From Pseudomonadota bacterium (GTDB lineage Bacteria > Pseudomonadota > Gammaproteobacteria > Burkholderiales > Burkholderiaceae_C): a stretch of 64,000 nt of DNA. Shown here piece after piece: positions 35,440-47,658 of the stretch. The DNA lies in contig JAJZVU010000016.1 in assembly GCA_021845505.1 (NCBI GenBank), positions 1 through 64,000 on the forward strand, given 5' to 3'. Position numbers and translations under genes: made by a program. Position 1 is the first letter of the stretch. Each line of letters opens with the position of its first letter. The notes under the pieces were generated by a model that did not search any database, had not been told where the DNA came from, and saw only the letters and a list, made by a program, of their open reading frames with translations.

Positions 35440-36464
35440 GCGCCACGCCGAACCTGGTGGCCTATGCCGACGCCCGGCCGGTGCTGCTCGGCGAGGTCGC
35501 GCTGGCGCTGCCCGGGCACGCGGTGATCGGCCGCGTCACCCTGGGGCGCGGGGCGCGCCTGGGCGCAGGCAGTGTCATTCGCGCCGACGGGCACTACGTG
35601 CGGGCCGGTGACGACCTCGAACTCGGGCGCGGCGCCACGGTGCACATCGCCCACGACCTCCATCCCACGCTGATCGGCGAACGGGTGTGCGTCGGCGCCG
35701 ATGCGGTGGTGCACGCCTGCACGCTGGGCGACGAAGTGGTGGTCGAGGAGGGCGCGGTGGTGCTCGACGGCGCGCGAGTCGGCGACGGCGTGGTGCTGGA
35801 GGCGCACAGCGTGGTGTTTCCGCGCAGCGTGCTCGAGCCGGGTACCCTGTATTCCGGCAGCCCCGCGCGGCCGCTGCGCAGGCTCGATTCCAGCGAGCGC
35901 GCCGAGCGCGCCCGGGCGCTGCGGTCGCGCAATGCCGCGGACGCGGCCGCGGCCGACTGGCCGTGCCGCACGCTGCCGCAGGCCGCCGCCGCCGAGGTGT
36001 TCGTCGCCGCGACCGCCTGCCTGCAGGGCCAGGTGCGGCTGGGCCAGGCCGGCAGCGTCTGGTATGGCTGCCGGCTGGATGCGAACGCCGCGCCCATCGA
36101 GCTCGGGGCGCGCTGCAACGTGCAGGACAACTCGCAGCTGCTGGCCCGCGGGCCGGGGATCGTGCTGGGCGAGGACACGACGGTCGGTCACAACGTGCAC
36201 CTGGCCGACTGCAGCGTCGGGGCGCGCTGCCTGATCGGCATGGGCAGCCGCATCGCCGCGGGCACGGTGATCGCCGACGACACCTTCGTCGCGGCGGGCT
36301 GCACGACCCTTGCGGGCCAGCGGCTGGACGGCGGGCTGGTGTGGGGCGGGCGGCCGGCGCGGGTGCTGGGCGAACTCGACCAGACCAAGCGCCGGCTGGT
36401 GTTGCTGACCGTGCAGACCTACCGGGAATACGCCAGGGTGCTGGGGCAGGCTCAGCGCGCGTAG
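35436..36464 (+). CDS. Fused double gamma-carbonic-anhydrase-fold protein
   Basis: The 342-residue protein has two left-handed beta-helix halves (about 8-150 and 185-312) with hexapeptide repeats, each like gamma-carbonic anhydrase, CaiE or PaaY. A normal member needs three metal-ligand histidines. The N half keeps the first and third (His70, His93) but has Ala88 at the second. The C half keeps only the second (His252), with Leu236 and Ala257 elsewhere. The conserved Arg/Asp pair is present only in the N half (Arg49, Asp51). PaaY of this fold is a thioesterase, so a CoA-ester salvage role fits the operon, but this is inference. It starts in ATGA overlap with the lyase gene. Confidence 0.8.
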   Translation: MSATPNLVAYADARPVLLGEVALALPGHAVIGRVTLGRGARLGAGSVIRADGHYVRAGDDLELGRGATVHIAHDLHPTLIGERVCVGADAVVHACTLGDEVVVEEGAVVLDGARVGDGVVLEAHSVVFPRSVLEPGTLYSGSPARPLRRLDSSERAERARALRSRNAADAAAADWPCRTLPQAAAAEVFVAATACLQGQVRLGQAGSVWYGCRLDANAAPIELGARCNVQDNSQLLARGPGIVLGEDTTVGHNVHLADCSVGARCLIGMGSRIAAGTVIADDTFVAAGCTTLAGQRLDGGLVWGGRPARVLGELDQTKRRLVLLTVQTYREYARVLGQAQRA

Positions 36465-36483
36465 GCGCGGCGGGCGCGGCGCT

Positions 36484-37359
36484 TCAGCCCAGTTGCAGGC
36501 CCTTCAGGTAGGCGGCCAGCGCAGCGCCGGTCTCCGGGTGGGCCAGCCCGAGTTGCACGGTGGCTTCCAGATAGCCCTGCTTGCTGCCGCAGTCGTAGCG
36601 CCGGCCGCTGTAGCGGTAGGCATACACCGCCTCCTCGCCGAGCAGCGCGGCGATGCCGTCGGTGAGCTGGATTTCCGAGCCGGCTCCCGGGGCGACATGC
36701 CGCAGGTGGTGGAACACCCGCGGGCTGAGCACGTAGCGCCCGACCACCCCCTGGGTGCTGGGAGCCTGTTCCGGGGAGGGCTTCTCGACAATCCCGTCCA
36801 GCGAGGTCAGCCCGGGCAGGATCTCCTGGCCGCTGACAATGCCGTAGCGCCTCGTCTGCTCGCGCGGCACGTCCTCGGTGGCGATCACGCTGCGGCCATG
36901 GCGGGCATGCACCTCGACCATCTGCGCCATCACCGGGGGTCGGCCGACCAGCAGGTCGTCGGCCAGCAGCACCGCGAAGGGCTCGTCGCCGACCAGCCGC
37001 TCGGCGCACAGCACCGCGGCTCCCAGCCCGTTGGCCACCGGCTGGCGCACGAACACGCACTGCACGTCGGCCGGCTTGACGCTGCGCACCACGTCGAGCA
37101 GCGCGCTCTTGTGGGCCGCGGCGAGCTCGCTCTCGAGTTCGTAGGCGGTGTCGAAGTGGTCCTCGATCGCCCGCTTGTGGCGGCCGGTGACAAAGATCAT
37201 TTCGGTGATGCCGGCCGCGTAGGCCTCCTCGACCGCGTACTGGATCAAGGGCTTGTCGACCACCGGCATCATCTCCTTCGGAGTGGCCTTGGTCGCCGGC
37301 AGGAAGCGGGTGCCCAGTCCCGCCACCGGGAACACGGCCTTGGTGATCTTCGGGGTCAT
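36484..37359 (-). CDS. galU: UTP-glucose-1-phosphate uridylyltransferase
   Basis: GalU makes UDP-glucose from UTP and glucose 1-phosphate for cell-surface polysaccharide. The 291-residue protein has [20 protein letters not shown] at the N terminus, [22 protein letters not shown] with the metal aspartates and [13 protein letters not shown]. Length is standard. It lies 24 bp downstream of valS and is probably cotranscribed; its stop faces that of the hcm operon across 19 bp. Confidence 0.96.
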   Translation of the reverse strand: MTPKITKAVFPVAGLGTRFLPATKATPKEMMPVVDKPLIQYAVEEAYAAGITEMIFVTGRHKRAIEDHFDTAYELESELAAAHKSALLDVVRSVKPADVQCVFVRQPVANGLGAAVLCAERLVGDEPFAVLLADDLLVGRPPVMAQMVEVHARHGRSVIATEDVPREQTRRYGIVSGQEILPGLTSLDGIVEKPSPEQAPSTQGVVGRYVLSPRVFHHLRHVAPGAGSEIQLTDGIAALLGEEAVYAYRYSGRRYDCGSKQGYLEATVQLGLAHPETGAALAAYLKGLQLG

Positions 37360-37383
37360 GGTCGTCGAACCTCCATCGGATGG

Positions 37384-40203
37384 TCAGGCCAGGCGCGCGA
37401 GCTGCTCGCGCACCTTGGCGAGGGTGGCGCCGAAGTCGGACAGGCGCTGTCGCTCCTGCTCGACCACCGCGGCCGGGGCGCGCTCGACGAACGACGGCTT
37501 GGCCAGCTTGGCCTCGGCCTTGGCGATCTCGCCCAGCAGGCGCTCGGCCTCGCGCTGCAGCCGCTGGCGCTCGGCGTTGCGGTCGACCTCGATGAACAGC
37601 GCCAGGCTGGCCTCGCCGACCTGCGCGGTGGGCGCCGCCTGCACGGCCTGCAGCCACTGCTGCCGGCCGTCGAACAGCCGCAGTTCGGACACCCGCGCCA
37701 GCGCCTGCAGCGCCGGCGCATGGCGCTGCAGCAGCGCGGTGTCGCCGCAGGCCAGCAGCGGCAGGCGCTGCGCCGGCGACACGCCGAGTTCGCCGCGCAG
37801 GTTGCGGCAGGCGTCGACCCATTGCTTGAAGGCGGCGATCTCGGCCTCGGCGCGCGCGTCGAGCTTGTCCGGCCGGGCCTGCGGGTAGCGCGCCAGGCTG
37901 AGGGTGGCGCCGCCTCCGCCGGCCAGCGGCGCGACCTTCTGCCACAGCTCCTCGGTGATGAACGGCAGGATCGGGTGCGCCAGCCGCAGCACCGTCTCCA
38001 GGACACGCAGCAGCGTACGGCGGGCGCCGCGGCGCAGCGCCGGGCTGGCGCCGGCGATCTGCACCTTGGCGATTTCCAGGTACCAGTCGCAGTACTCGCT
38101 CCAGACGAACTGGTAGATGGCCTGCGCGGCGAAGTCCAGCCGGTAGTCCGCCAGCCCCTGCGCCACCTCCTGCTCGACCCGCTGCAGCAGCGAGACGATC
38201 CAGCGGTCGGCCGCGGAAAAGTCCAGGTAGCCCTCGGGACCGCAATCGCCATGGCATTCGGCCATGCCGCGCTCGCGGTCGTCCAGATCGGCCGTCTGCA
38301 TCAGCACGAAGCGCGTGGCGTTCCACAGCTTGTTGCAGAAATTGCGGTAGCCCTCGCAGCGCTTGGAGTCGAAGTTGACATTGCGCCCCAGCGTGGCCAT
38401 CGACGCGAAGGTCAGTCGCAGCGCATCGGCACCGAAGGCCGGGATGCCGGCCGGGAACTCCTGCTCGGTGGCCTTGCGCACCTGCGGCGCGAGTTCCGGG
38501 CGGCGCAGCCCGGCGGTGCGCTTGTCCAGCAGCGACGGCAGGTCGACGCCGTCGATCAGGTCCACCGGGTCGAGCACGTTGCCCTCGGACTTGCTCATCT
38601 TCTTGCCGTGGGCGTCGAGCACCAGGCCGTGTATGTACACATCGCGGAAGGGCACGCTGCCGGTGAAATGGGTGGTCATCATGACCATGCGCGCGACCCA
38701 GAAGAAGATGATGTCGTAGCCGGTGACCAGCACCGACGACGGCAGGAACAGCTGCAACTCGCGCGTGGCGTCGGGCCAGCCCATGGTCGAGAAGGGCACC
38801 AGCGCCGAGGAGTACCAGGTGTCGAGCACGTCCTCGTCGCGCCGCAGCTCGCCGGCGTAGCCGGCGGCGTCGGCCCGCGCCCGCGCCTCCTGCTCGCTGC
38901 GCGCGACGAACAGTTCGCCGCCCTGTCCCCACCACGCCGGGATCTGGTGGCCCCACCACAGCTGCCTGGAGATGCACCAGTCCTGGATGTTGGCCATCCA
39001 CTGCTCGAAGGTGTTGATCCAGTTGTCGGGGACGAAGCGCACCTGGCCGCTGCGCACCGCGTGCAGCGCCTTGTCGGCCAGGGTGCGGCCATCGGGGCCG
39101 GGCCGGGTGGTGGCGACGAACCACTGGTCGGTGAGCATCGGCTCGACCACCTGGCCGGTGCGGGTGCAGCGCGGGATCACCGACTGGTGCTTCTTCACTT
39201 CGACCAGCGCACCGTCGGCCTGCAGCTGCGCGACCACCCGCGAGCGGGCCTCGAAGCGGTCCAGGCCTCGCCAGGGCTGCGGCACCTGGTCGTTGAGGCG
39301 GGCGTCGGCGGTCAGCACCTGGATCATGTCCAGACCGTGGCGCTGGCCGACCTGGTAGTCGTTGAAGTCGTGCGCGGGCGTGACCTTCACCGCGCCGGTG
39401 CCGAACTCGCGGTCGACCGCGGTGTCGGCGATGATCGGCACCAGCCGGCCGCTCAGCGGCAGGCGCACACGCTTGCCGACCAGCGCCTGGTAGCGCGGAT
39501 CCTCGGGGTGCACCATCACCGCGGTGTCGCCGAACAGGGTCTCCGGGCGGGTGGTCGCGACCACCACGCCGCCGCTGCCGTCTTCCAGCGCGTAGCGCAG
39601 GTGCCAGAGCGAGCCTTCCTCGGGCGCGCTCTCGACCTCCAGGTCGCTGACCGCGCTGCGCAGCACCGGGTCCCAGTTGACCAGGCGCTTGCCGCGGTAG
39701 ATCAGGCCCTGCTCGTACAGCCGCACGAAGGTCTCGACGACCACCCGCGAGCGCTCGTCGTCCATCGTGAAGTACTCGTGCCGCCAGCTCAGCGAGTCGC
39801 CCAGGCGGCGCATCTGCCGTGCGATGGTGCTGCCCGAGTGGCGCTTCCACTCCCAGACGCGGTCGACGAAGGCCTGGCGCCCGAGGTCGTGGCGGCTCAG
39901 CCCGGCCTGCTGCAGCTGGCGCTCGACGACGATCTGGGTGGCGATCCCGGCGTGGTCGGTACCCGGGACCCACAGGGTGTTGTGGCCGAGCATGCGGTGC
40001 CAGCGGGTCAGCGTGTCCATCACCGTGTGGTTGAAGGCATGCCCCATGTGCAGCGTGCCGGTCACGTTGGGAGGCGGCAACTGGATGCAGAACGACGGCC
40101 GCGCGGGATCGAGCGTCGGCTCGAAGCAGCCCAGCTGTTCCCAGCGCGCGCTCCAGCGCGCCTCGATGTCGGCAGGCTCGAAAGACTTGGCGAGTTCGGT
40201 CAT
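37384..40203 (-). CDS. valS: Valine-tRNA ligase
   Basis: The 939-residue class I synthetase charges tRNA-Val. It has [17 protein letters not shown] (HIGH motif as HMGH, residues 48-64), an editing domain inserted near 180-350, the KMSKS motif in [15 protein letters not shown], an anticodon-binding domain and a C-terminal coiled coil (the last 65 residues, with [15 protein letters not shown]). It is divergent from the uvrD-type helicase gene across 116 bp. Confidence 0.98.
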   Translation of the reverse strand: MTELAKSFEPADIEARWSARWEQLGCFEPTLDPARPSFCIQLPPPNVTGTLHMGHAFNHTVMDTLTRWHRMLGHNTLWVPGTDHAGIATQIVVERQLQQAGLSRHDLGRQAFVDRVWEWKRHSGSTIARQMRRLGDSLSWRHEYFTMDDERSRVVVETFVRLYEQGLIYRGKRLVNWDPVLRSAVSDLEVESAPEEGSLWHLRYALEDGSGGVVVATTRPETLFGDTAVMVHPEDPRYQALVGKRVRLPLSGRLVPIIADTAVDREFGTGAVKVTPAHDFNDYQVGQRHGLDMIQVLTADARLNDQVPQPWRGLDRFEARSRVVAQLQADGALVEVKKHQSVIPRCTRTGQVVEPMLTDQWFVATTRPGPDGRTLADKALHAVRSGQVRFVPDNWINTFEQWMANIQDWCISRQLWWGHQIPAWWGQGGELFVARSEQEARARADAAGYAGELRRDEDVLDTWYSSALVPFSTMGWPDATRELQLFLPSSVLVTGYDIIFFWVARMVMMTTHFTGSVPFRDVYIHGLVLDAHGKKMSKSEGNVLDPVDLIDGVDLPSLLDKRTAGLRRPELAPQVRKATEQEFPAGIPAFGADALRLTFASMATLGRNVNFDSKRCEGYRNFCNKLWNATRFVLMQTADLDDRERGMAECHGDCGPEGYLDFSAADRWIVSLLQRVEQEVAQGLADYRLDFAAQAIYQFVWSEYCDWYLEIAKVQIAGASPALRRGARRTLLRVLETVLRLAHPILPFITEELWQKVAPLAGGGGATLSLARYPQARPDKLDARAEAEIAAFKQWVDACRNLRGELGVSPAQRLPLLACGDTALLQRHAPALQALARVSELRLFDGRQQWLQAVQAAPTAQVGEASLALFIEVDRNAERQRLQREAERLLGEIAKAEAKLAKPSFVERAPAAVVEQERQRLSDFGATLAKVREQLARLA

Positions 40204-40307
40204 ACTCGGGTGGGACGGCAGGCAGCGCGCAAAAACGGTGCCCAGAAGGAGGTGCCCAAAAGCGTTTCATTGTAGGCGTCGCGCCGCGACCCGCCGGGCT
40301 GCGCTTC

Positions 40308-40313
40308 TACAAT
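40308..40313 (+). promoter_or_regulatory. -10-like element at helicase start
   Basis: TACAAT ends 6 nt before the helicase ATG; the six intervening bases GGCGGC hold no ribosome site, so the mRNA may be leaderless. Confidence 0.45.
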
Positions 40314-40319
40314 GGCGGC

Positions 40320-42593
40320 ATGTCCGATTTGCTCGACCGGCTCAATCCCGAACAGCTGGCGGCGGTGACCCTGCCGGCGCAAAGCGCCCTGGTGCTGGCC
40401 GGCGCGGGCAGCGGCAAGACGCGCGTGCTGACCACCCGTATCGCCTGGCTGATCGCCAGCGGCCTGGCCTCCCCGGCGTCGATCCTGGCGGTGACCTTCA
40501 CCAACAAGGCGGCCAAGGAAATGCTGGCGCGCCTGGGGGCGATGCTGCCGATCCCGCTGCGGGGCATGTGGATCGGCACCTTCCACGGCCTGTGCAACCG
40601 CTTCCTGCGCGCCCACTGGCGCAGCGCCGGGCTGCCGCAGGCCTTCCAGATCCTCGACACCCAGGACCAGCTGTCGGCGATCAAGCGCCTGCTCAAGGCG
40701 CTGAACGTCGACGACCAGCGCGCGCCGCCCAAGCAGGTGCAGTGGTTCATCAACGGCTGCAAGGAGCGGGCGATGCGCGCCGCCGACTGCAGCGCCCACG
40801 ATGCCCACAGCCGGCTGCTGGCCGAGATCTACGCCGCCTACGAGGCGCAGTGCCAGCGCGAGGGGGTGGTGGACTTCGGCGAGCTGCTGCTTCGCAGCTA
40901 CGAGGTGCTGCGCGACCACGAGGAGGTGCGGGCGCATTACCGCAGGCGCTTCCGCCACATCCTGGTCGACGAGTTCCAGGACACCAACCGGCTGCAGTAC
41001 CTGTGGCTCAAGCTGCTCGCGGGCCCCGAGGAGGAGCAGCCGGCGGCGGTGCTGGCGGTCGGCGACGACGACCAGAGCATCTACGGTTTTCGCGGTGCCC
41101 ATGTGGGCAACATGGACGACTTCCAGCGGGACTTCCATGTGCGCCACCTGATCAAGCTGGAGCGCAACTACCGCTCCCATGGCTACATCCTCGAGGCGGC
41201 CAACGAGCTGATCGCCCACAACACCCGGCGCCTGGGCAAGGTGCTGCGCACCGACTCCGGCGACGGAGAGCCGGTGCGGGTGATCGAGCACCCGACGGAC
41301 CAGCAGGAGGCGATCTGGCTGGTCGACGAAATCCGCCAGTTGCTTCGCCAGGGCTTCGCCCGCGACCAGATCGCGCTGCTCTACCGCTCCAACGCCCAGT
41401 CGCGGGTGATCGAGGGGGCGTTGTTCAACGCCGGCGTCCCCTACCGGGTCTACGGCGGGCTGCGGTTTTTCGAGCGGGCCGAGATCAAGCACGCTCTGGC
41501 CTACCTGAGGCTGTTGCACAACCCGCGCGACGACAACTCGCTGCTGCGGGTGGCCAATTTCCCGCCGCGGGGCATCGGCGCGCGCACGCTGGAGCAACTG
41601 GCCGACGCCGCGGCGGCGCGCCAGCTCGCGCTGGCCGACGCCGTCGCGCTGCTGTCCGGGCGGGGCGCCGCCAGCCTGCAGGGCTTCGTCGCGCGGATCG
41701 ACGGGTTGCGCGGGGCCTGCGAGGCGCTGAGCCTGCCCGAGACGGTGCGCCTGGTGCTCGAGCAAAGCGGCCTGCTCGACCATTACCGCGGCGAGCGCGA
41801 CGGCCAGGACCGGGTGGAGAACCTGGAGGAACTGGTCAACGCCGCGGCGTCCTTCGTGACCCAGGAGGGCTTCGGGCTGGACGCGCGCGCGCTGCTCGAG
41901 CAGCCGCTGGGCGAGCAGGCGCTGGCCGCGCAGGGGATCGACCCGGCCACCGGGGAGACCCAGTCCCCGCTGGGGGCGTTCCTCGCCCACGCGTCGCTGG
42001 AGGCGGGAGACAACCAGGCGCAGCCAGGGCAGGACGCGGTGCAGATGATGACCGTGCATTCTGCCAAGGGCCTGGAGTTCGACGTGGTGTTCATCACCGG
42101 CCTGGAGGAAGGTCTGTTTCCCCACGAGAACGCGCTGGGCGAGGCCGACGGCGTCGAGGAGGAGCGCAGGCTGATGTACGTGGCGATCACCCGCGCGCGC
42201 CAGCGCCTGTACCTGAGCCACGCGCAGACCCGCATGCTGCACGGCCAGACGCGCTACAAGCTGCCCAGCCGCTTCCTCGACGAACTGCCGGGCGATTCGC
42301 TGAAATGGCTCGGCCCGCGCCACGGCGGGCGCGGCCTGGGCGACGCGCCGGGGCTGCCGTCGCGGGGCCCGGCACCGCAGGCGGCGGGCTGGCCGGCGCC
42401 GCAGGCCGCGCAGCCGCAGAGCGCGGCCGGGCTGCGGGTCGGCCAGGCGGTGTTCCACAACCGCTTCGGCGAGGGCGTGGTGCTGAGCCTGGAGGGGCAG
42501 GGCGCCGATGCGCGCGCGCAGGTGCGCTTCCACCGCCATGGCAGCAAGTGGCTGGCGCTGGCCATCGCCAAGCTGACCCCGGTCGACTCCTGA
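40320..42593 (+). CDS. uvrD: UvrD/PcrA-type superfamily 1 DNA helicase
   Basis: The 757-residue helicase unwinds DNA 3' to 5' in nucleotide-excision and mismatch repair and in removing recombinase. Motif I is LAGAGSGKTRVLTTR; others are FTNKAAKEMLARL (Ia), LVDEFQDTNRLQY (II), GDDDQSIYGFRGA (III), LERNYRSH (IV), MTVHSAKGLEFDVVFITGL (V) and YVAITRARQRLYL (VI). The C-terminal 90 residues include a PcrA-type tail (VGQAVFHNRFGEGVVLSLEG) thought to bind RNA polymerase. Rep is the main alternative, but this tail favours UvrD/PcrA. Confidence 0.93.
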   Translation: MSDLLDRLNPEQLAAVTLPAQSALVLAGAGSGKTRVLTTRIAWLIASGLASPASILAVTFTNKAAKEMLARLGAMLPIPLRGMWIGTFHGLCNRFLRAHWRSAGLPQAFQILDTQDQLSAIKRLLKALNVDDQRAPPKQVQWFINGCKERAMRAADCSAHDAHSRLLAEIYAAYEAQCQREGVVDFGELLLRSYEVLRDHEEVRAHYRRRFRHILVDEFQDTNRLQYLWLKLLAGPEEEQPAAVLAVGDDDQSIYGFRGAHVGNMDDFQRDFHVRHLIKLERNYRSHGYILEAANELIAHNTRRLGKVLRTDSGDGEPVRVIEHPTDQQEAIWLVDEIRQLLRQGFARDQIALLYRSNAQSRVIEGALFNAGVPYRVYGGLRFFERAEIKHALAYLRLLHNPRDDNSLLRVANFPPRGIGARTLEQLADAAAARQLALADAVALLSGRGAASLQGFVARIDGLRGACEALSLPETVRLVLEQSGLLDHYRGERDGQDRVENLEELVNAAASFVTQEGFGLDARALLEQPLGEQALAAQGIDPATGETQSPLGAFLAHASLEAGDNQAQPGQDAVQMMTVHSAKGLEFDVVFITGLEEGLFPHENALGEADGVEEERRLMYVAITRARQRLYLSHAQTRMLHGQTRYKLPSRFLDELPGDSLKWLGPRHGGRGLGDAPGLPSRGPAPQAAGWPAPQAAQPQSAAGLRVGQAVFHNRFGEGVVLSLEGQGADARAQVRFHRHGSKWLALAIAKLTPVDS

Positions 42594-42630
42594 GCCCGCG
42601 CGCTGAGCCCGCGCGCGGCAAGCCGCCGCT

Positions 42631-43428
42631 TCAGTTCGCCGCGCGCTGCGGCGCGTCGGCCTCGGGTTCGCCCAGCAGGCTGTGCACGCTGGCCTGGAAG
42701 GACAGCGCGAAGGGCGTGAACAACAGCAGCGACACCGGCAGCACCAGCAGCACGCCCGGGCCGCCGTCCAGGTGCAGCAGCGCGCTGGCCAGCACCGCCA
42801 GCACCAGCCCGGCGGCGAAGACCCCCCACCACTGCAGCACGTACAGCACGAAGGCGCCCAGGTTGCGCCAGACCACCACCAGGCTGGTGAACAGCGCCTG
42901 CGCCGGACTCATTCCCCACCAGGCGACCAGCGGCGGGGCGAACCAGAAGGCCATCGCCACCGGAATGTAGGCGAGCATGGTCACCAGCGCGGCCCGGCGC
43001 AGCGAACCATCGGCCATCGCGCCCTTGGCCGGCGCCGCGGAAAACGCGATCATGCGCAGCAGCCCGCCGCCGTCGGCCAGCGCCGACAGCGCCAGCGCGG
43101 CCAGCAGCGCCAGCGCATACAGCACGCACAGCCAGAGCATCGCCCGCACCCGCCTCGGCGGTCCCTGCAGGCCGCCGAGGAACACCTTCGGCCAGGCCGC
43201 GCGCCCGGCCACCATGTTGCGCGAGGCCTGCATGAAGCCCAGGCTGGTCAACTGGGTCGCGCCCAGCGAGAGCAGCCCGCCGACCAGCGGCACGAAGGGC
43301 AGCAGGCCGATCACCGCGACGTAGACCAGGGTGAGCAGCAGCGCCTGCAGCGGCCTGTGCCGCAGGCAGGCGAAGCCGAAGCGTACCCACAGCAATCCCT
43401 CGCGGGCAGGAACCTTGCGCAGCAACAT
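42631..43428 (-). CDS. BPSS1780-family membrane protein
   Basis: The 265-residue protein has about five or six membrane helices and matches the BPSS1780 family common beside thrB in Burkholderiales: VPAREGLLWVRFGFACLRHR at the N terminus, SLGATQLTSLGFMQASRNM, then FWFAPPLVAWWGMSPAQALF. Function is unknown. Its ATG is 13 bp after the thrB stop, so it is in the thrB transcript, and its stop faces the helicase gene. Confidence 0.88.
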   Translation of the reverse strand: MLLRKVPAREGLLWVRFGFACLRHRPLQALLLTLVYVAVIGLLPFVPLVGGLLSLGATQLTSLGFMQASRNMVAGRAAWPKVFLGGLQGPPRRVRAMLWLCVLYALALLAALALSALADGGGLLRMIAFSAAPAKGAMADGSLRRAALVTMLAYIPVAMAFWFAPPLVAWWGMSPAQALFTSLVVVWRNLGAFVLYVLQWWGVFAAGLVLAVLASALLHLDGGPGVLLVLPVSLLLFTPFALSFQASVHSLLGEPEADAPQRAAN

Positions 43429-43441
43429 GGGGCGGGCTCGT

Positions 43442-44404
43442 TCAGTTCAGCAGCGGGCGCAATCGGGTTTCCAGCTGGCGCTGGCGCAGCACCCGCTCGA
43501 AATGCGTCGGGTCGTGGGGTTGCAGCAAATGGGCGTCGCGCGGCAGGTGCAAGTCGGCCAGGCGCGACACCCAGAAGCGCAACGCGGCGGCGCGCAAGGC
43601 GTCGGGCAGCAGCTCGCGCTCCAGCGGCTGCAGCGGCCGCACGGTCTGGTAGGCATCGAGCAGCGCCGCGCGGCGCGCGGCATCGAAGGCCCCGCTGGCC
43701 GCCTCGATGCACCAGTCGTTGAGTGCCACCGCGAGGTCGAACAGCCAGGTGTCGACTCCGGCGAAATACCAGTCGAACACCCCGCTGAGCCGATCGTCGT
43801 CGAACAACGCATTGTCCCGGAACAGGTCGGCGTGCACCGCGCCGCGAGGCAAGGTCGCGTATTCGGGGCTGGCCGCGATGACCGACTGGTGGGACAGTTC
43901 GGATTCCAGCAACCGGCGCTGCGCCGGCTCCAGCCGCGGCAGCAGCGCCGGCGCCGTGGCGCGCTGCCAGTCCAGGCCGCGCAGGTTCGGCTGGCTGGCC
44001 TGGAAGTCGCGGCTGGCCAGGTGCATGCTCGCCAGGCACCGACCGATTTGCGCGCAATGCTGCGGCTGCGGCTGCAGCACGCTGTGCCCGCGCAGCCGGG
44101 TGACCAGCGCGGCCGGCTTGCCCTTGAGCTGGTGCAGCACCCGGCCGTCGCGCGCCGGCATCGGGTCGGGCACGGCGATGCCGTGAGCCGCCAGATGGTG
44201 CATCAGTGCCAGGTAGAAAGGCAGTTGGTCGGCACGCAGACGCTCGAACAGCGTGAGCACGTAGGCGCCGCGGGTGGTGGTGACGAAATAATTGGTGTTC
44301 TCGATGCCGCTGCCGATGCCTTGCAGTTCGGTCAGCGTGCCCAGGTCGAAGGCGCGCAGGAAGTCCTCGACCTCGACGGTGTCAACGGGGGTGAATACGG
44401 CCAT
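43442..44404 (-). CDS. thrB: Homoserine kinase (ThrB, aminoglycoside-phosphotransferase fold)
   Basis: The 320-residue enzyme phosphorylates homoserine for threonine synthesis. It belongs to the ThrB group with a kinase-like APH fold rather than the GHMP fold: LQGIGSGIENTNYFVTTT near the N terminus, GAVHADLFRDNALF with the catalytic aspartate, and GVFDWYFAGVDTWLFDLAVA, which holds the metal aspartate. Length is typical. It lies between the DUF2782 gene and a BPSS1780-type gene, an order seen across Burkholderiales. Confidence 0.93.
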   Translation of the reverse strand: MAVFTPVDTVEVEDFLRAFDLGTLTELQGIGSGIENTNYFVTTTRGAYVLTLFERLRADQLPFYLALMHHLAAHGIAVPDPMPARDGRVLHQLKGKPAALVTRLRGHSVLQPQPQHCAQIGRCLASMHLASRDFQASQPNLRGLDWQRATAPALLPRLEPAQRRLLESELSHQSVIAASPEYATLPRGAVHADLFRDNALFDDDRLSGVFDWYFAGVDTWLFDLAVALNDWCIEAASGAFDAARRAALLDAYQTVRPLQPLERELLPDALRAAALRFWVSRLADLHLPRDAHLLQPHDPTHFERVLRQRQLETRLRPLLN

Positions 44405-44476
44405 CGGGGCGCGAGCTTCGGGCTGGCTGGGGGCGGGTGCGCCGGCCGCGCGGCGGCCGCGCGCCGGCGCGGGGAG

Positions 44477-44833
44477 TCAACGGAAGGTGCCGATTCGCCA
44501 CTGCATGCGTCCCTGCATGCTGCCGACGGCAGGGGCGCCGGGTTGCGGCGGCACGATGGAATACGGGGCTCCCCCGTGCAGCGGGTGCACCTCGATCCGG
44601 GTGGTGGCGCCGCGCACCTGCTCCTCGTCGATGCGCACCGAGCGGTCCTGGGTCACCAGGTGGCGCACCACCGGTTCCGGAAAGCGCGGCGCCGGCTGCG
44701 ACGCGACCAGGCGCGGGGGGTGCGTCGGCCGCGCCGGGCTCGGCGCCGCGGCCAGGCAGGCCAGCGGCAGCGCCAGCCACGAGGCGGCACACGCCGCGCG
44801 CAGCGCAGCGGCAAGGGCGGGAGCGGTTTGCAT
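44477..44833 (-). CDS. DUF2782 secreted protein
   Basis: A 118-residue protein with a Sec signal (hydrophobic 12-29) and a short conserved mature region: EPVVRHLVTQDRSVRIDEEQ, TTRIEVHPLHG and APYSIVPPQP. This matches DUF2782, of unknown function, next to polA and thrB in beta-proteobacteria. The mature protein is probably periplasmic. It is divergent from polA across 69 bp. Confidence 0.85.
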   Translation of the reverse strand: MQTAPALAAALRAACAASWLALPLACLAAAPSPARPTHPPRLVASQPAPRFPEPVVRHLVTQDRSVRIDEEQVRGATTRIEVHPLHGGAPYSIVPPQPGAPAVGSMQGRMQWRIGTFR

Positions 44834-44890
44834 CGGGCCATTTTAGCCGCCGCCGGCCCGTTCGCCGAGCGCTGGCGCCGGGCGTCGACC

Positions 44891-44896
44891 GATAAT
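44891..44896 (+). promoter_or_regulatory. -10-like element at polA start
   Basis: GATAAT ends 6 nt before the polA ATG, with CGCGCC between and no ribosome site, fitting a leaderless transcript. Confidence 0.4.
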
Positions 44897-44902
44897 CGCG
44901 CC

Positions 44903-47656
<2,754 letters not shown>

Positions 47657-47658
47657 GA

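Noticed and set aside
36493-40275. Very long plus-strand open frame opposite valS and galU
   Set aside because: Its product is His/Gln/Arg-rich with no domains, a typical antisense shadow of GC-rich coding DNA; valS and galU on the other strand are certain.
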